Shown: in pieces, positions 46,837 through 57,176 of the stretch
Position numbering within the stretch: the first letter of the stretch is position 1
Layout of the letters: each line of letters begins with the position of its first letter
Assembly: GCA_025917655.1 (NCBI GenBank)
Contig: CP084619.1
Coordinates: 2,709,001-2,773,000, forward strand
Source of the DNA: Chlorella sorokiniana
Lineage: Eukaryota > Chlorophyta > Trebouxiophyceae > Chlorellales > Chlorellaceae
Length of the DNA stretch: 64,000 nt
Direction: 5' to 3'
The notes under the pieces: generated by a model
What the model saw: only the letters and a program-made list of their open reading frames with translations
What the model was told of the DNA's origin: nothing
Database searches by the model: none
Program-made: the position numbers and the translations under genes

Positions 46837-48846
46837 ATGGCAGGCACGATGGTGGCTGCTACCCGGCAGCCTGCAACCTTCAGAGCAACAACTTCTGCTC
46901 AGAAAGCCCGCAAGCTCCGCATTCAACGCATGCAGCTCGTGTGCTCTGCTGGCCACGGCAGACAGCAGGACTCTCCCGCTGCCGTTCGCCGCGCAGTGCT
47001 CTTGGGGCTTGCGGGTGAGCGCAACTTGTTTGCAGGCGTGATGCTGGCTGATCTTCGCGGGTGCCGGTGGGCAGATGTGCTGCTGCCCCACTGGACACCA
47101 CATAATGGCTCTCACTACTGCTACTTGCAGGCTCTGCGGCGGCCCCCTGCTGGGCGCGGCGCCTGCTGATGCGGCCATCCAGATCCTGCCTGCCAGCTCT
47201 CTCAGCTCGCTGCAGAAGCGCGATGTCCTAAACGAACTCATTGTGAGGCACCTAAGGCATGGATGCATGCCTTACAAGACAGCTTGCCGCAGGATGCTCG
47301 CTTGCCATGTGCCCTTGCCTGCCTGCCTGCCTGCCTGCCTGCCTGGCCAACCGCCTTGCTGTGTACCTGACCCCTCCTACTGCAGAAACGTGCAGAGGGG
47401 GAGCTGAAGAAGGTGCTGACCCCTGCCGACATTGCTGGCTGCATGCGCCTGCTGCTGGCTGATGCGGGCACCTACGATGCTGCCACCAAGACCGGCGGCG
47501 CCGACGGATCCATTGTGCTCACGTGAGGGCTGGCCCCCGCCCACCCAGCGCTGCTGCCCTCCTGCGCCACCCGCCCGGCAGGGGCGCGCCTTTGCTGCCT
47601 GCTGCGTCCTGCGCCGGGGTGTTGCTGCGAGCGTGCGCCTGCGCGCCTGTGCTCTCAGGTCTGCCTGCCTGGCTGGATGGCGGCTGTGAGCGCGGCCTCC
47701 ACCCTCCCGTCCTCACTTCTGGCCCCGCCTGCCGGCTGTTCCTGGCCCCCACGCAGCGAGGAGCTGGACCGCCCTGAGAACCGGGACCTGAAGCCACTGG
47801 TGGGCCGGCTGCGGGACGCCAAGGAGGCCATCGACGCGCGGGCGGCAGGAGGGGCAGGCCCCCTCAGCTGGGCCGACACAATTGTGCTGGCAGCCAAGGT
47901 GGGCACCCTGCAAGCGCATCACCCGGTCAAGCAGCGCTGGCGGTGCCTGGCCGCTCCAGCCCGTGAGCCGGCGTATCCCCGCCACTGCCAGCAGCCCTGC
48001 TGCCCAGAAGAAGCCTCCTGGACCAGGCCTTCGATTTCTTAACCAAGCTGCAAAACTTTTCTCGCCCTCTTCAACCCCCGGCTGCGCCCAACCTTCTGCC
48101 CACCCCACCCACACCCGCACCTGCCCCCGAGGGCGCAGGTGGTGGTGGAGGAGGCATGGCGCCAGGACAAGGCCAGCAAGGCTTCCAGCCCCGAGAAGGG
48201 CAAGCTGCTGTCCAACTTTGGCAGCCCCATCTCGGTGCGCCTGGGGCGCATCGACGCCGCGCAGCCCTCGCTTGCGGGCGCGTGCCCCCTCGACGCGCCG
48301 CTGGAGGAGGTGCAGGCCTTCTTCACCAGGCTGGGCGCCCGACCCGACCAGACCGGCGACGGCCCCTTTGCCAAGAAGCCGCCCTTCTGGGAGCGCCAGC
48401 AGGTGGCTGCATGCCGGGCTGCGCCGCGGGACATGCATCGGCTGGGCTGTGCGCTGCTGTTGTGGATTGCGTTCCAGCTCTCAGCATGCAGCCCGCCGTG
48501 TGCATGGCTCCAGCCCTCGGCATGCCGCCCCCAAGAGCCTTGCCCCAGCCTGCCCGCCTGCCCGCCAATCCCCCGCCCTATACGCACACGGCCCGCCCCT
48601 CCGCAGTTCCTGTTGTGGCCCGCCTGTCAGGCCGACCCGGGTGCCACTGAGGAGGCCATGGCCGCTTTCAGCCCCAAGTACGCCGACTGGAAGCGCACGT
48701 ACGACACGAGCCGCAAGACAGTGACGCGCACCAGCTACGAGGAGGACTTTGGGGCCGCGTTGAGCCTGCTGGCCAACCAGGGCGCCAAGTTCGACAACAA
48801 CGCCTACCTCTGCCCCATCAAAATCCTGGTGCCCGACCGCCTGTGA
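46837..48846 (+). CDS. TL29: TL29-like thylakoid lumen protein (ascorbate-peroxidase-related)
   Basis: TL29 is a lumenal relative of class I haem peroxidases that binds near photosystem II and is thought to lack peroxidase activity. The N terminus is bipartite: a transit peptide (MAGTMVAATRQPATFRATTS) then twin-arginine AAVRRAVLLGLAG with GAAPADAAIQ, a Tat-type lumen signal with AxA cleavage. The mature part has RDVLNELI, GELKKVLTPADIAGCMRLLL, ADAGTYDAATKTGGADGSIV, PLSWADTIVLAAK, LGRIDAAQPSLAG, PPFWERQ, SRKTVTRTSYEEDFGAALSL and NNAYLCPIKILVPDRL. I see no His where the proximal haem ligand is expected after the LSWAD block. Exons: 46837-47014, 47131-47242, 47386-47522, 47757-47898, 48139-48402, 48607-48846. 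One frame break at the C run 47143-47147, inside the lumen signal. Confidence 0.82.
47316..47345. repeat. (TGCC)n microsatellite in TL29-like intron
   Basis: About seven tandem TGCC/GCCT units inside the intron 47243-47385. Confidence 0.9.
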
Positions 48847-49092
48847 GCGCCGAGCGATTGCCACCCCGCACTCCTGCAACTTCCAACTCCACCCTTTGCG
48901 CCTTGCCAGCCTTGCTGGCGTGTAGCAACTGCCGCAGCTTTTGTCGGTATCACACAACAGACAGGGTCGAGCAAGAGCGTCAGCAGGTGCCGGAGCTGGG
49001 AGAAAGTCAAGGGGGGGTGCGTGAGCAGGCAGCAAGCGGAGTCGATCAGCGGCAGATCGCCAGCGCTGGCAGCTGGTCGGTCATGGCGCCGC

Positions 49093-49604
49093 CTAAGCCG
49101 TCTTGGGCTTGGGCTTCAAGCCTTCTGTGACAATATACGGCTTCAGCTGCACGCAGCAGCAGCACAGGCACAGTCAGCGGCCTCCTCAACTGACGGCATG
49201 CGTGTTGGCGGCAGCCCCCTGCTGCAGGCGACTCACCGCGAAGCCAGACAGGTCGGGCACAACGTACTCGGGCTGCTTAAATTCCAGTTGCGTGTACCCT
49301 CCTGTTGACAAAACAAAGAGATGGGGTAGGCAGCCGCTATGGCACCATGTCGGGGCCCTTGACCAGGGCTACAAAGGCAACGGCGCTCCTGCCAGACGTG
49401 GCTGGCCCCCCCCCCTCCCGCACCCTGCCCATTCCACACCCCGCCATTCCGACGCACCCTTGCTGGTGTGCTTGCCAGTCGCTGCCGCTCCCTTCCCCTT
49501 GTAGTAGCCGCGGGGCCCCTGCTTGGTAGTAAGGCGGGTGAAGCCGGTGCGAGGCACTCGCCGCCCCGGACTAGCGCTGCCGCCAATGCCCCCAGGACTG
49601 ACAT
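49093..49604 (-). CDS. MRPL41: Mitochondrial ribosomal protein mL41
   Basis: mL41 is a small protein of the mitochondrial large ribosomal subunit. Three exons on the minus strand: from ATG 49604 (MSVLGALAAALVRG), with TGFTRLTTKQGPRGYYKGKG and ATGKHTSKG; then GYTQLEFKQPEYVVPDLSGF; then LKPYIVTEGLKPKPKTA to the stop at 49093. The TTKQGPRGYYKGKG and YVVPDLSGF...LKPYI blocks are the family signature, and the length (about 90 residues) is right. The short Ala/Arg N terminus suits mitochondrial import. One frame break at the C run 49564-49567. Head-to-head with the WNK gene. Confidence 0.9.
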
Positions 49605-50181
49605 GTGCCTCGGGGAGTGATGGCCTGGAAGTCGACCAGGCGATGCTGTGGCTGCTGGGCCCGCCTGCTGCCGCAAGCCGCGGCTTCAGGTGGGGTTGGC
49701 AGCCGACGCAGCCGGGCGAGACGCAGCCGCGCTTGACCTTGACTTCAATACAGACGCAATGAGGTGCAACGTGCTGGCGGCCTCATCCCCCGATGAGTAA
49801 AAGCAGGGTGCTTTTGCTTGCGTGGCAGTGCCCTTCTTCCTGTAGTGGCGGCTGATTTCACGTCCGACAGCGAGGGTGCGGCTATAGATAACCCCTCTCG
49901 CCGGCCTTTGAGGCTTTGCGCCTCCCTTCAGCCGGGCAGTGCACCTGCTGCAACCTGCGGGCAGTGCGACTCAGGCATAGACCTCGCCTTTCAAACCACG
50001 CAAGTTCTGTAGCCTTTCCTGGCCCCTCTCTAACCTCATTGATAGTACTAGAGGGTCCAAAGGCCCTCAGCGAGCCGTGAGGCCAAGCGAGTGGAGGCCA
50101 ATGGCAGCTGCCTGCCCACTTCTGCGCTAGCAGCCGTCCTCGGGCGACCATAGGGGTCAGTGGGGCCGTCTTTGGACAGCC
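49605..50181. promoter_or_regulatory. Divergent promoter region mL41 / WNK kinase
   Basis: 577 bp between start codons; both promoters and leaders lie here. No defined element recognised. Confidence 0.45.
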
Positions 50182-53100
50182 ATGACAACAGACAACGCAG
50201 CGAGCGCGGAGGCGGTGGAGCCGCCCGACGAGGAAGGCTTTCACTTTGCGGAGACCGACCCCAGCCAGCGCTTTGGGCGGGTGAGTGAGGTCCCTGGGTG
50301 GGGTATAGGGCCCTCGCCACGCAGCCGGCTCGGAAGTTTTGGGGGCCGGGTCCCCGCAGCGCTGCCCTGGGTGCATGCGACCCCCAGCCACCAGTTCGGG
50401 CCGTGATCAGCCGCTCAGGCAGGGCGTGATGCGGCCCGCTGCGCCCCCAACCCTCCTGAGCTGTTGTGCAGCCTTGCTGCGGCTGCTGTCAGCCGCCCAG
50501 CCGCCGTTGCGGCGCTGACTCAGCTGTGGCCCACTGCGGCACCCGGCCTTTTGCCCTCCCGCTGCTGCAGTTTGACCAGGTCCTTGGGCGTGGCGCCTTC
50601 AAGGTGGTGTACAAGGCGTTTGACACACAAGAGGGTGCGTTCCGCTCCGGCTGCTGGCCAGATTTGCCGGATCGCGGCGCCCGCTGGCAGCCGCCAAGGC
50701 CGCGCCAGCGTGCACGGCCCTGCTCTGCGCTGTGGCATTCACGCTCCCCCTTGCCGCTCCACGGCGCAGGCACGGAGGTGGCATGGAACCAGGTGCGCGT
50801 GAGCGAGCTGATGAGCACCAAGGACGCGGAGAACAAGGAGGAGCGGGACCGGCTGTTTGCCGAGATCCGGGTGCTCAAGGCGCTGAAGCACAAGAACATC
50901 ATGAGCTTCTACGACTCGTGGTACGACCCCGCACCTTCACCGTCAACTTCATCACCGAGCTCTTCACCAGCGGCACCCTGCGACAGTGAGCGGCTGCAGC
51001 GGCGGGGGGAGGGGCCGCCTCCTGCATCAAGCGCCAGCTGTGGATGAGGGCACAGGACCGCCCTGGGACGCGCGCTTCGCGCCCGCTTACTGCCGCTGCC
51101 CCCCTCCCCCGGGGCCTGCTCCGCTGGTTTTTTTTTTCCGGTGCTTTTGGCCTGCTGGCTGCTTGACCCACATGCATGCGGCTGCTCCTGCTGCCCCAGG
51201 TACCGCAAGCGCCACAAGCACATTGACGACGAGGTGCTCAAGCGCTGGGCCTGGCAGATCCTGTGCGGCCTGGTCTACCTGCACGGCCACCCCCCCCCAT
51301 CATCCACCGCGACCTCAAGTGCGACAACATCTTCATCAACGGCTCCGACGGCGTGGTCAAGATCGGGGACCTGGGCCTGGCCACCATGCTGCGCTCCCGC
51401 ACCGCCCCCAGTCGGTGCTGGGCACCCCGAGTTCATGGCGCCCGAGCTGTACGAGGAGGAGTACGACGACAGGGTGGACGTGTACAGGTGGGTGCAGGGT
51501 GGGTGGGTGTGGGTGTGGGTGGGTGGGTGGGTGGGTGGGTGGGTGTGGGGCGGGGGGATCCAGCAGGGCGCCAGCAGGGCTGGGCCCACCAGGGGGTGAT
51601 GCCATGGGGGCGTGAGCTTGATGGCTGGCAGATGCGGCCCTCACACCCTCCTTCACACCCCCACACACACACAGCTTTGGCATGTGCCTGCTGGAGCTGT
51701 CGACCATGGAGTACCCCTACTCGGAGTGCAAGAACGCGGCGCAGATCTACCGCAAGGTGTCGCTGGTGAGTGCGGGGCTAGAGGGGTTGAGCTGAGGGGC
51801 GCCTCGCTGGGGCGCTCCTCTCCCTGCCCTGCCCTGCTCTGCTCTGTGTGTTGGTTCCCCTTCAAACAAGAGCAACCCCGCTCGCTTTGCTGCCGCGCAG
51901 GGTGTGCGCCCGCGGCCCTGCAGAAGGTTGCCAACCACGAGCTGGCCGAGTTTGTCAACCTGTGCATCAGCCCGCGCGAGTCCCGCCCCGCGCCCGCCAG
52001 CTCCTCAAGCACCCCTACTTCGACTCCATCCGCAAGGACAAGCTGCTGAGCAGCCGCAGCGACGCCGCGCTGGCGGCGGCGGGCGGCGGCGCCGACTCCG
52101 CCTCCGACTACGGCTCCCTCGCCGCCTCGGCCGCCGTCTCCCGCACCGCCTCCTCCCTCGCCGACCTGGTGGCCGCCTCCGCCTCGGGGGCACCTGCCTC
52201 CCGCAGCGTCGGCAGCGCCGGTGCTGCAAGGGGCCCCCTCGGCAGGCTCGGTGGTGGCCCCGGCCCTCACCCCCTCTCCCGAACCGTGTCTGCCGACGCG
52301 CACAGCGAGCGCGCGCACAGCGACGCCGGCAGCGTGCGCAGCCAGCGCAGCAACGCGTCGGAGCTGGCGGCGGTGGCGGCCCTGGAGAACATTGCGGAGG
52401 AGGAGGAGGGGGCAGCAGCGGCGCGGCCAGCCCCACGGGCGCGCCGCGCTCCCACCAGGCCTCCAGGCGGGGTCCCCTCGCGGCGACGCCTCCCCCAAGC
52501 CCGGCTCGCCCTCCGGCAGCGAGGGCTGCCGCTGCGACGCCACCGAGCGCCGCTTCACCGTGCGGGGCGACTGGCTGGAGGTCGGCAAGCGCGTGCAGCT
52601 GCGCCTGCGCATCTGCGAGCCCACGGGTGAGCCAGCCTGCCCCGCCCTGCTCCTCCGCGTGCCTGCCCGCTGTGCTGCGCTGCCTTGTGCCCCCGAGGCC
52701 TTGCCCTGCCCCCAGCCGACCCTGCACTGCAACCTGTTTCCCACCCCTCATCCCGCCCCCGCCCCACCCCCTCCCCCGCTGCCCCCGAACAGGCTGCGCG
52801 CGCACCGTGGAGTTTGAGTTTGACCTGGCGGTGGACACCGCTGCTGACGTGGCGGGCGAGATGGTGGCGGACCTGGAGCTGACCCCGAGGACGCCGCCGT
52901 CATCTCCACCGCCATCAAGGACGAGCTTGAGCGCCTGTCCACGCAGCCGCAGGTGGGGGCGCGCGTGTGGTGTGGGGGCGGAGCAGGGCCTGCTGGCCTT
53001 CACGCCTTGCAGCCATGCAGCCTGCCGCCAGACGGTGTGCCTCCCGCTTGTATGTGGGTGTGTTCATCCGCCCCCGAGTCCAGGTGGACGAGCACGCCTC

Positions 53101-55273
53101 CCAGTCGCTGGTCAAGGCTGCGCGGGTGCTGGAGCACAGCCTGACCACCAACGCGCTGGAGCAGGCGCACAGCGGCGTGCCGCGCGACCTGCTGCAGCCC
53201 AACGGCGCAACCTCCTCCCGACAGCTGGGCCGCTTCAGCGAGCAGACGTGCGCGCCGCCGCCGCCCTCGCCCGTGCAGCCCGCGCGCCTCGGATGGCGAC
53301 GGGCGCCGGCGCGGCGTCTGCGCTGCCGCCGGGCGTGCCGCTGTCGGGGCCGCCGTCGGGGCGCCCTCGCGGCCGCCGTCGGAGGGGCAGCCCTCGGGCG
53401 CGCGTCGATGGAGGGGCACGCCGCCGCGCAGCCCGCAGCGCTTCACCGCGGCAGCAGCGGCTCCTCCCTCGTCTCCTGCTCATCCACCTCCTCCCTCCCC
53501 TGCTCTGTGGCTTGCTCCTCGGAGCCCGGCGCCCAACCGCCGGCAGCGCAGCCCCAAGCCCCCAGCCTGGCACGCACCTCGCCGCCGCCCCGCCCGCCCC
53601 CGCTGCATCCCGGCACGGCCGAGGTGCGGGGGCGCCCGCCGTCTCCGCTGTCGGGCGGCGCCGCCAACGGCGCCAACGGTGCCGCCAACGGCAGCGCCGC
53701 CGCCCGGGCGAGTACCCCTCCCCTCCCAGCGCGTGCTGCGCAGCTCCTCCATGGACGCAGTGTCGCTGCTCTCCCGCACCAGCTCCCTGCCGCCAGGTGT
53801 GGGGGGCCGGGGGGGCCGGGAAGGGGCGGGGGGAACCTCTTGCGCCGCCTGGCCGTTGCTGTGCTCTGCTGGGTTGCTGCTTCCGCTGCGCCCCGCCCCT
53901 CGGCCTCCGACCTGTGCCTGCGCCTTCGGCCGCAACCCCCCCCCCCGCTCCCCCAGGCCGTGAGCCTCTGGCCTCGCCCTGGGCGGCGACAGCGGCGCGC
54001 TGTCCCCCGGCTCGGGCGTGCTGTCGCCGGCGGCGCCCCCGCTGAGAAGCGGGTGCCGCTGAGCCAGGTGTACCTCAACCTGGCAGAGTACCAGCGCCTG
54101 GCGTCGGGGCAGGGCCTGGAAGCTGCCATGGCGGCAGCCGCCGTGGCCGCCCTGCCGCCGCTGCCGCACGCCGCCGCCGGGCGCCCGCTGGTCGGCAGCG
54201 TCAGCGGCGGCTCGCTCGAGTCAGCGGCGCTGCCAGCGGAGCTGGCCGCCGGCCTGATGCGCCCGCGCTCCGAGGCCAGCCTGGCCACGATGTCGGGCGC
54301 CCGCCCCGCCCGGCCCAGCCTCAGCGGCGGGCTGCCCGCGGGTGCCCCTGCCTCCGCGCCCATGGTTGGCGGCGGCCTGGCGGCGGCGCTGGCCCTGGCG
54401 GAGCACAGCCAGGCGCTGGCCTCCCCCTCCTCCGCCCACAGCAGCACCGTGTCTCCGCGCTGCAGCGGCGGCGCTGCCCCCGCGCCCCTCGTCGTGCCGG
54501 CGGCCGCCGTGGAGGCCATGCAGCGGCTGGATCTGCAGTCGAGCGCGGTGGTGGCGGCGGCGGCGCTGGCGCCGGCGGCGGCGCCTCCCGCGCTGGCGCG
54601 CGTCGGTGCGCACGCGCTGTCGGCGCCGCCCAGCAAGCTGCCTTCGCGGGACGCCTCGCCCTGCCGGGAGCGTGAGGGGTCGCTGTCGCCGACCCGCGCC
54701 CCCGCCGATGCCGCCAACGGCAAGCGCCCCCTTGTCAAGGGTGAGAGCCGCAGCCAGCAGCCCATGACGGCAGCTGTCTCCCCCTGCTCTCCCCTGCTGC
54801 TGCTGCCGCTGCTGTGCCACCGCCGGCTGCTTGACAGCCAGGCCCCCCCCGCAGACAAGGAGGCTCTGCGGCGGCAGGCTGCCGACGCCATGAAGGCGGT
54901 GGAGCTGCGCTCCCTCAACCTGCTGGAGGGGGCTGGGTGCCTCGCGCTCCACCCGCGGCGTGCCCATGGCATCCGTCAAGAGCATGGCCAGCCTGTGCGG
55001 CGGCTGCGCGCTGCCGCAGGGGCCAGCCCCCACGGCGGGCATCGCCGGCATGCCGCCCCCAGCGCTGCCGCAGCCGCAGCTGTCAAACGGCAGCGTACCT
55101 GCCATGGCGCAGCTGTCAAGTGGCAGCATACCCGCCATGGCGCAGCTGTCGAACGGCAGCATACCCGCCATGCCCCCCCAGGCGCAGCTGCGGCGGCGGC
55201 TTCGGCCGCCGCGCGCCCGCAGATACCCTCGCAGGCGGCGGCCGTGCTGGTTCCGCCGCCGTCTGCCAGCTAG
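50182..55273 (+). CDS. WNK: WNK (with-no-lysine) protein kinase
   Basis: Plant-type WNK Ser/Thr kinase. The Gly loop [13 protein letters not shown] carries the relocated lysine, and the beta-3 site reads TEVAWNQV with no lysine. Then [77 protein letters not shown] (DLG), [40 protein letters not shown], and [12 protein letters not shown]. After the kinase comes a Ser/Ala-rich linker, a PF2/OSR1-C-like domain ([48 protein letters not shown]) and a long disordered Ala/Pro/Ser tail with an 11-residue triplicate near the end. Exons 1-3 start at 50182, 50571 and 50770. Frame breaks at C runs 50927, 51290, 51405, 51425 and 51986, and more in the tail; the end at 55273 is the best-fitting stop. Confidence 0.93.
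51488..51550. repeat. (GGGT)n tract in WNK intron
   Basis: About a dozen GGGT/GGGTGT units on the + strand. With many G triplets one to three bases apart this is a strong G-quadruplex candidate, on the transcribed RNA as well as the DNA. Confidence 0.9.
55077..55172 (+). repeat. 33-bp coding minisatellite, three copies, WNK tail
   Basis: Units 55077-55109, 55110-55142 and 55143-55172 encode [22 protein letters not shown] and [10 protein letters not shown]. Differences are mostly at third positions or conservative, which supports translation of this frame. Confidence 0.85.
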
Positions 55274-56098
55274 ACCTGACCAGCCAGCACAGCTAGAGCC
55301 CTGAGCTTTCGTCCAAGCGACAGCAGCCAACATTTACCCTTGTCCTAGCCTGCCCAACCCCTCTCCCCCTCTGTGACAGAACCATTCCTTCCGTCTTGAA
55401 CTGATCCACATGCCAGGCAGCCGCCCTGTCCCTCCCTGCCCCCTTAGCAGTAGGCCCGCATTTAGGTTCTACCGTCTGGCAGGCCTCCCAGCAAGTCAGG
55501 GCCCCCCGCTTGCTTTCGCTGGCTGCACAGCCCCGCGCCCCAGACTCTTCCCTGTCGGCTCCCATCTTCAGCGTTTTTGGCAAGAGGCGCGGCGGCCAGG
55601 GCAGCAATGCCCCCGCCGTGCCGCCTGCTGCTCCCCCTTTTCGCTCGCACCTCCTTTCCCGTTTGATTCTGCACGCGCCGCTTGGGCGCCAGGAGCCAGC
55701 AGGGGTGGCGGCACCCCGCTGCCATTGCATGATGGCCGGGCGCCGCTCACGCCCCTGCCGCTCAGCGCCGGGAAGCCGCACTCCCCCGCCCCCGCACAGC
55801 ATGGGGGCTGGAAACGAATACTGTCCCGGGTGCACCCTAGCAAATGACATGACCTGAGTTTTGACTCCCTCCCTCCTTTCTCCTTTCCTCGGATTCTTGG
55901 GCACAGCCTGGGGGTGCTGCCGGCGGGCCGCCCAGCCCTGCCTCGCACCCCCTGCCCTGCACCCACCTCACAGGCGCCTCTGGTGGCCCTGCGCTCCTGG
56001 CAACCTCTCTGCTTCCTTTGCTTGCGCTCCCGACGTTTAACACTCTCAGCTCATGGGCAGTCCAGGCCTCAGGGAAGGGCGGTCAGGCACCTAGGAGG
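55274..56098. other. Convergent 3' region WNK / coiled-coil gene
   Basis: 825 bp tail-to-tail, C-rich on the + strand. Open frames of 115-200 codons on both strands have biased composition and no family match. Probably long 3' UTRs. Confidence 0.45.
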
Positions 56099-56902
56099 TC
56101 AGCCTGTGGCGGTGGACTGTCGCAGCAGCATGGCCTGCAGCACGCCCGTGCGCACGTCCATCTGGCGCAGCTCGGCGTGCAGCTGGGCGCAGGCCGCCGC
56201 CAGGCGCTCCACCGGGCGGCGGTCGCTCATGCTGCTGCCCTGCTCCGCCATGTCGCGCTGCCGCTCCTCCAGCTCCTGCGCCGGCGTGGCATGCAGCACC
56301 GCTCCTCTCAAACCCATCAGCTTTGTGGTTTGGGGAACGCGTGGTGGGCGCCCCCTGGTGCGGGCGGTCTGTTTGGCCAGCCAGCCCGCTGCAAGCACCC
56401 GCTGCACCCACCTGGTTGAGCAGGTGCAGCTCCTGCTCGAGCGTGCCCACATACTCCTGCCGCGCCGCCCGCTCGCTCCTCAGGGCCTCTACCGTCGCCA
56501 GGGCAGACTTGTGCTCCTTGAGGGGGCCCTTCAGCTGGCCCTGCGTGGCTTTCTGGGCGCTGGCAAGGGCTCCGGCGCTGGCTGCCAGCCGGGTGCCCTC
56601 AGCCTGCAGCTCCTGGTGCGCCGTCGGCGCAGCGGCTTGAAGGCTGCCAAGGCTTGCAAGGGCGCGCTCCAGCTGCGGGCGCCAGTCATTGCCGCCCCGG
56701 CATCAGAGGCAACCGCGATGACCAGCTTGTCCTTGACCCGCTCGTATTCTGCCTGCCAGGCTGCTACCTCACCGAGAGACTGCTGCTGCTGCGCTGCGGC
56801 GGAACCGCCACCGCTGGGAGCTGACACGGAGCTCCTGCTGGGGCGCCTGGATTTGGAGTAGGAGGCAGGGTCGAACCGCAAGGAGGCGCCAAGGCCAGAC
56901 AT
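56099..56902 (-). CDS. Small coiled-coil protein, family not recognised
   Basis: Two exons on the minus strand from ATG 56902: MSGLGASLRFDPASYSKSRR, a Ser/Gly/Gln-rich stretch, EVAAWQAEYERVKDKLVIAV, WRPQLERALASLGSLQ, then heptad-rich helices (KEHKSALATVEALRSERAAR, QEYVGTLEQELHLLNQ) to a donor near 56410, and ELEERQRDMAEQGSSM, RRPVERLAAACAQLHAELRQ, MDVRTGVLQAMLLRQSTATG in the second. About 210 residues, acidic/basic alternating, no membrane segment or signal. Frame break at the C run 56695-56698. The layout (disordered head, long coiled coil) suits a structural or ciliary/centriolar protein, but that is only a guess. Head-to-head with the PDE12-YRDC gene across 274 bp. Confidence 0.75.
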
Positions 56903-57176
56903 TGTGAGGTGTTGGCAGGTGATGGACGGGTCAAACTGAAGCGCCGAGAATTGACTGGGCTTCGGATCTGATAAAAGCGTTACAATCGACTGCGAAAGTC
57001 AGTGTGGCCGACCCCGAATCCTTGCGTGGTGCTTGGGAACGTCTGCACCGCATACGTACCGCAAGGTCCACATCCTGTTCATGCATTGTTCTGATGGACA
57101 TATGCATTGCACAATTGTGAATTTGATGTCATGTGTAAAATCGCTGTGTCCTAGTGAAACTTCAAAGCCTCCTCAC

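Noticed and set aside
55293-55904. 203-codon minus-strand frame between WNK and the coiled-coil gene
   Set aside because: Low-complexity translation without motif; lies where two 3' UTRs are expected.
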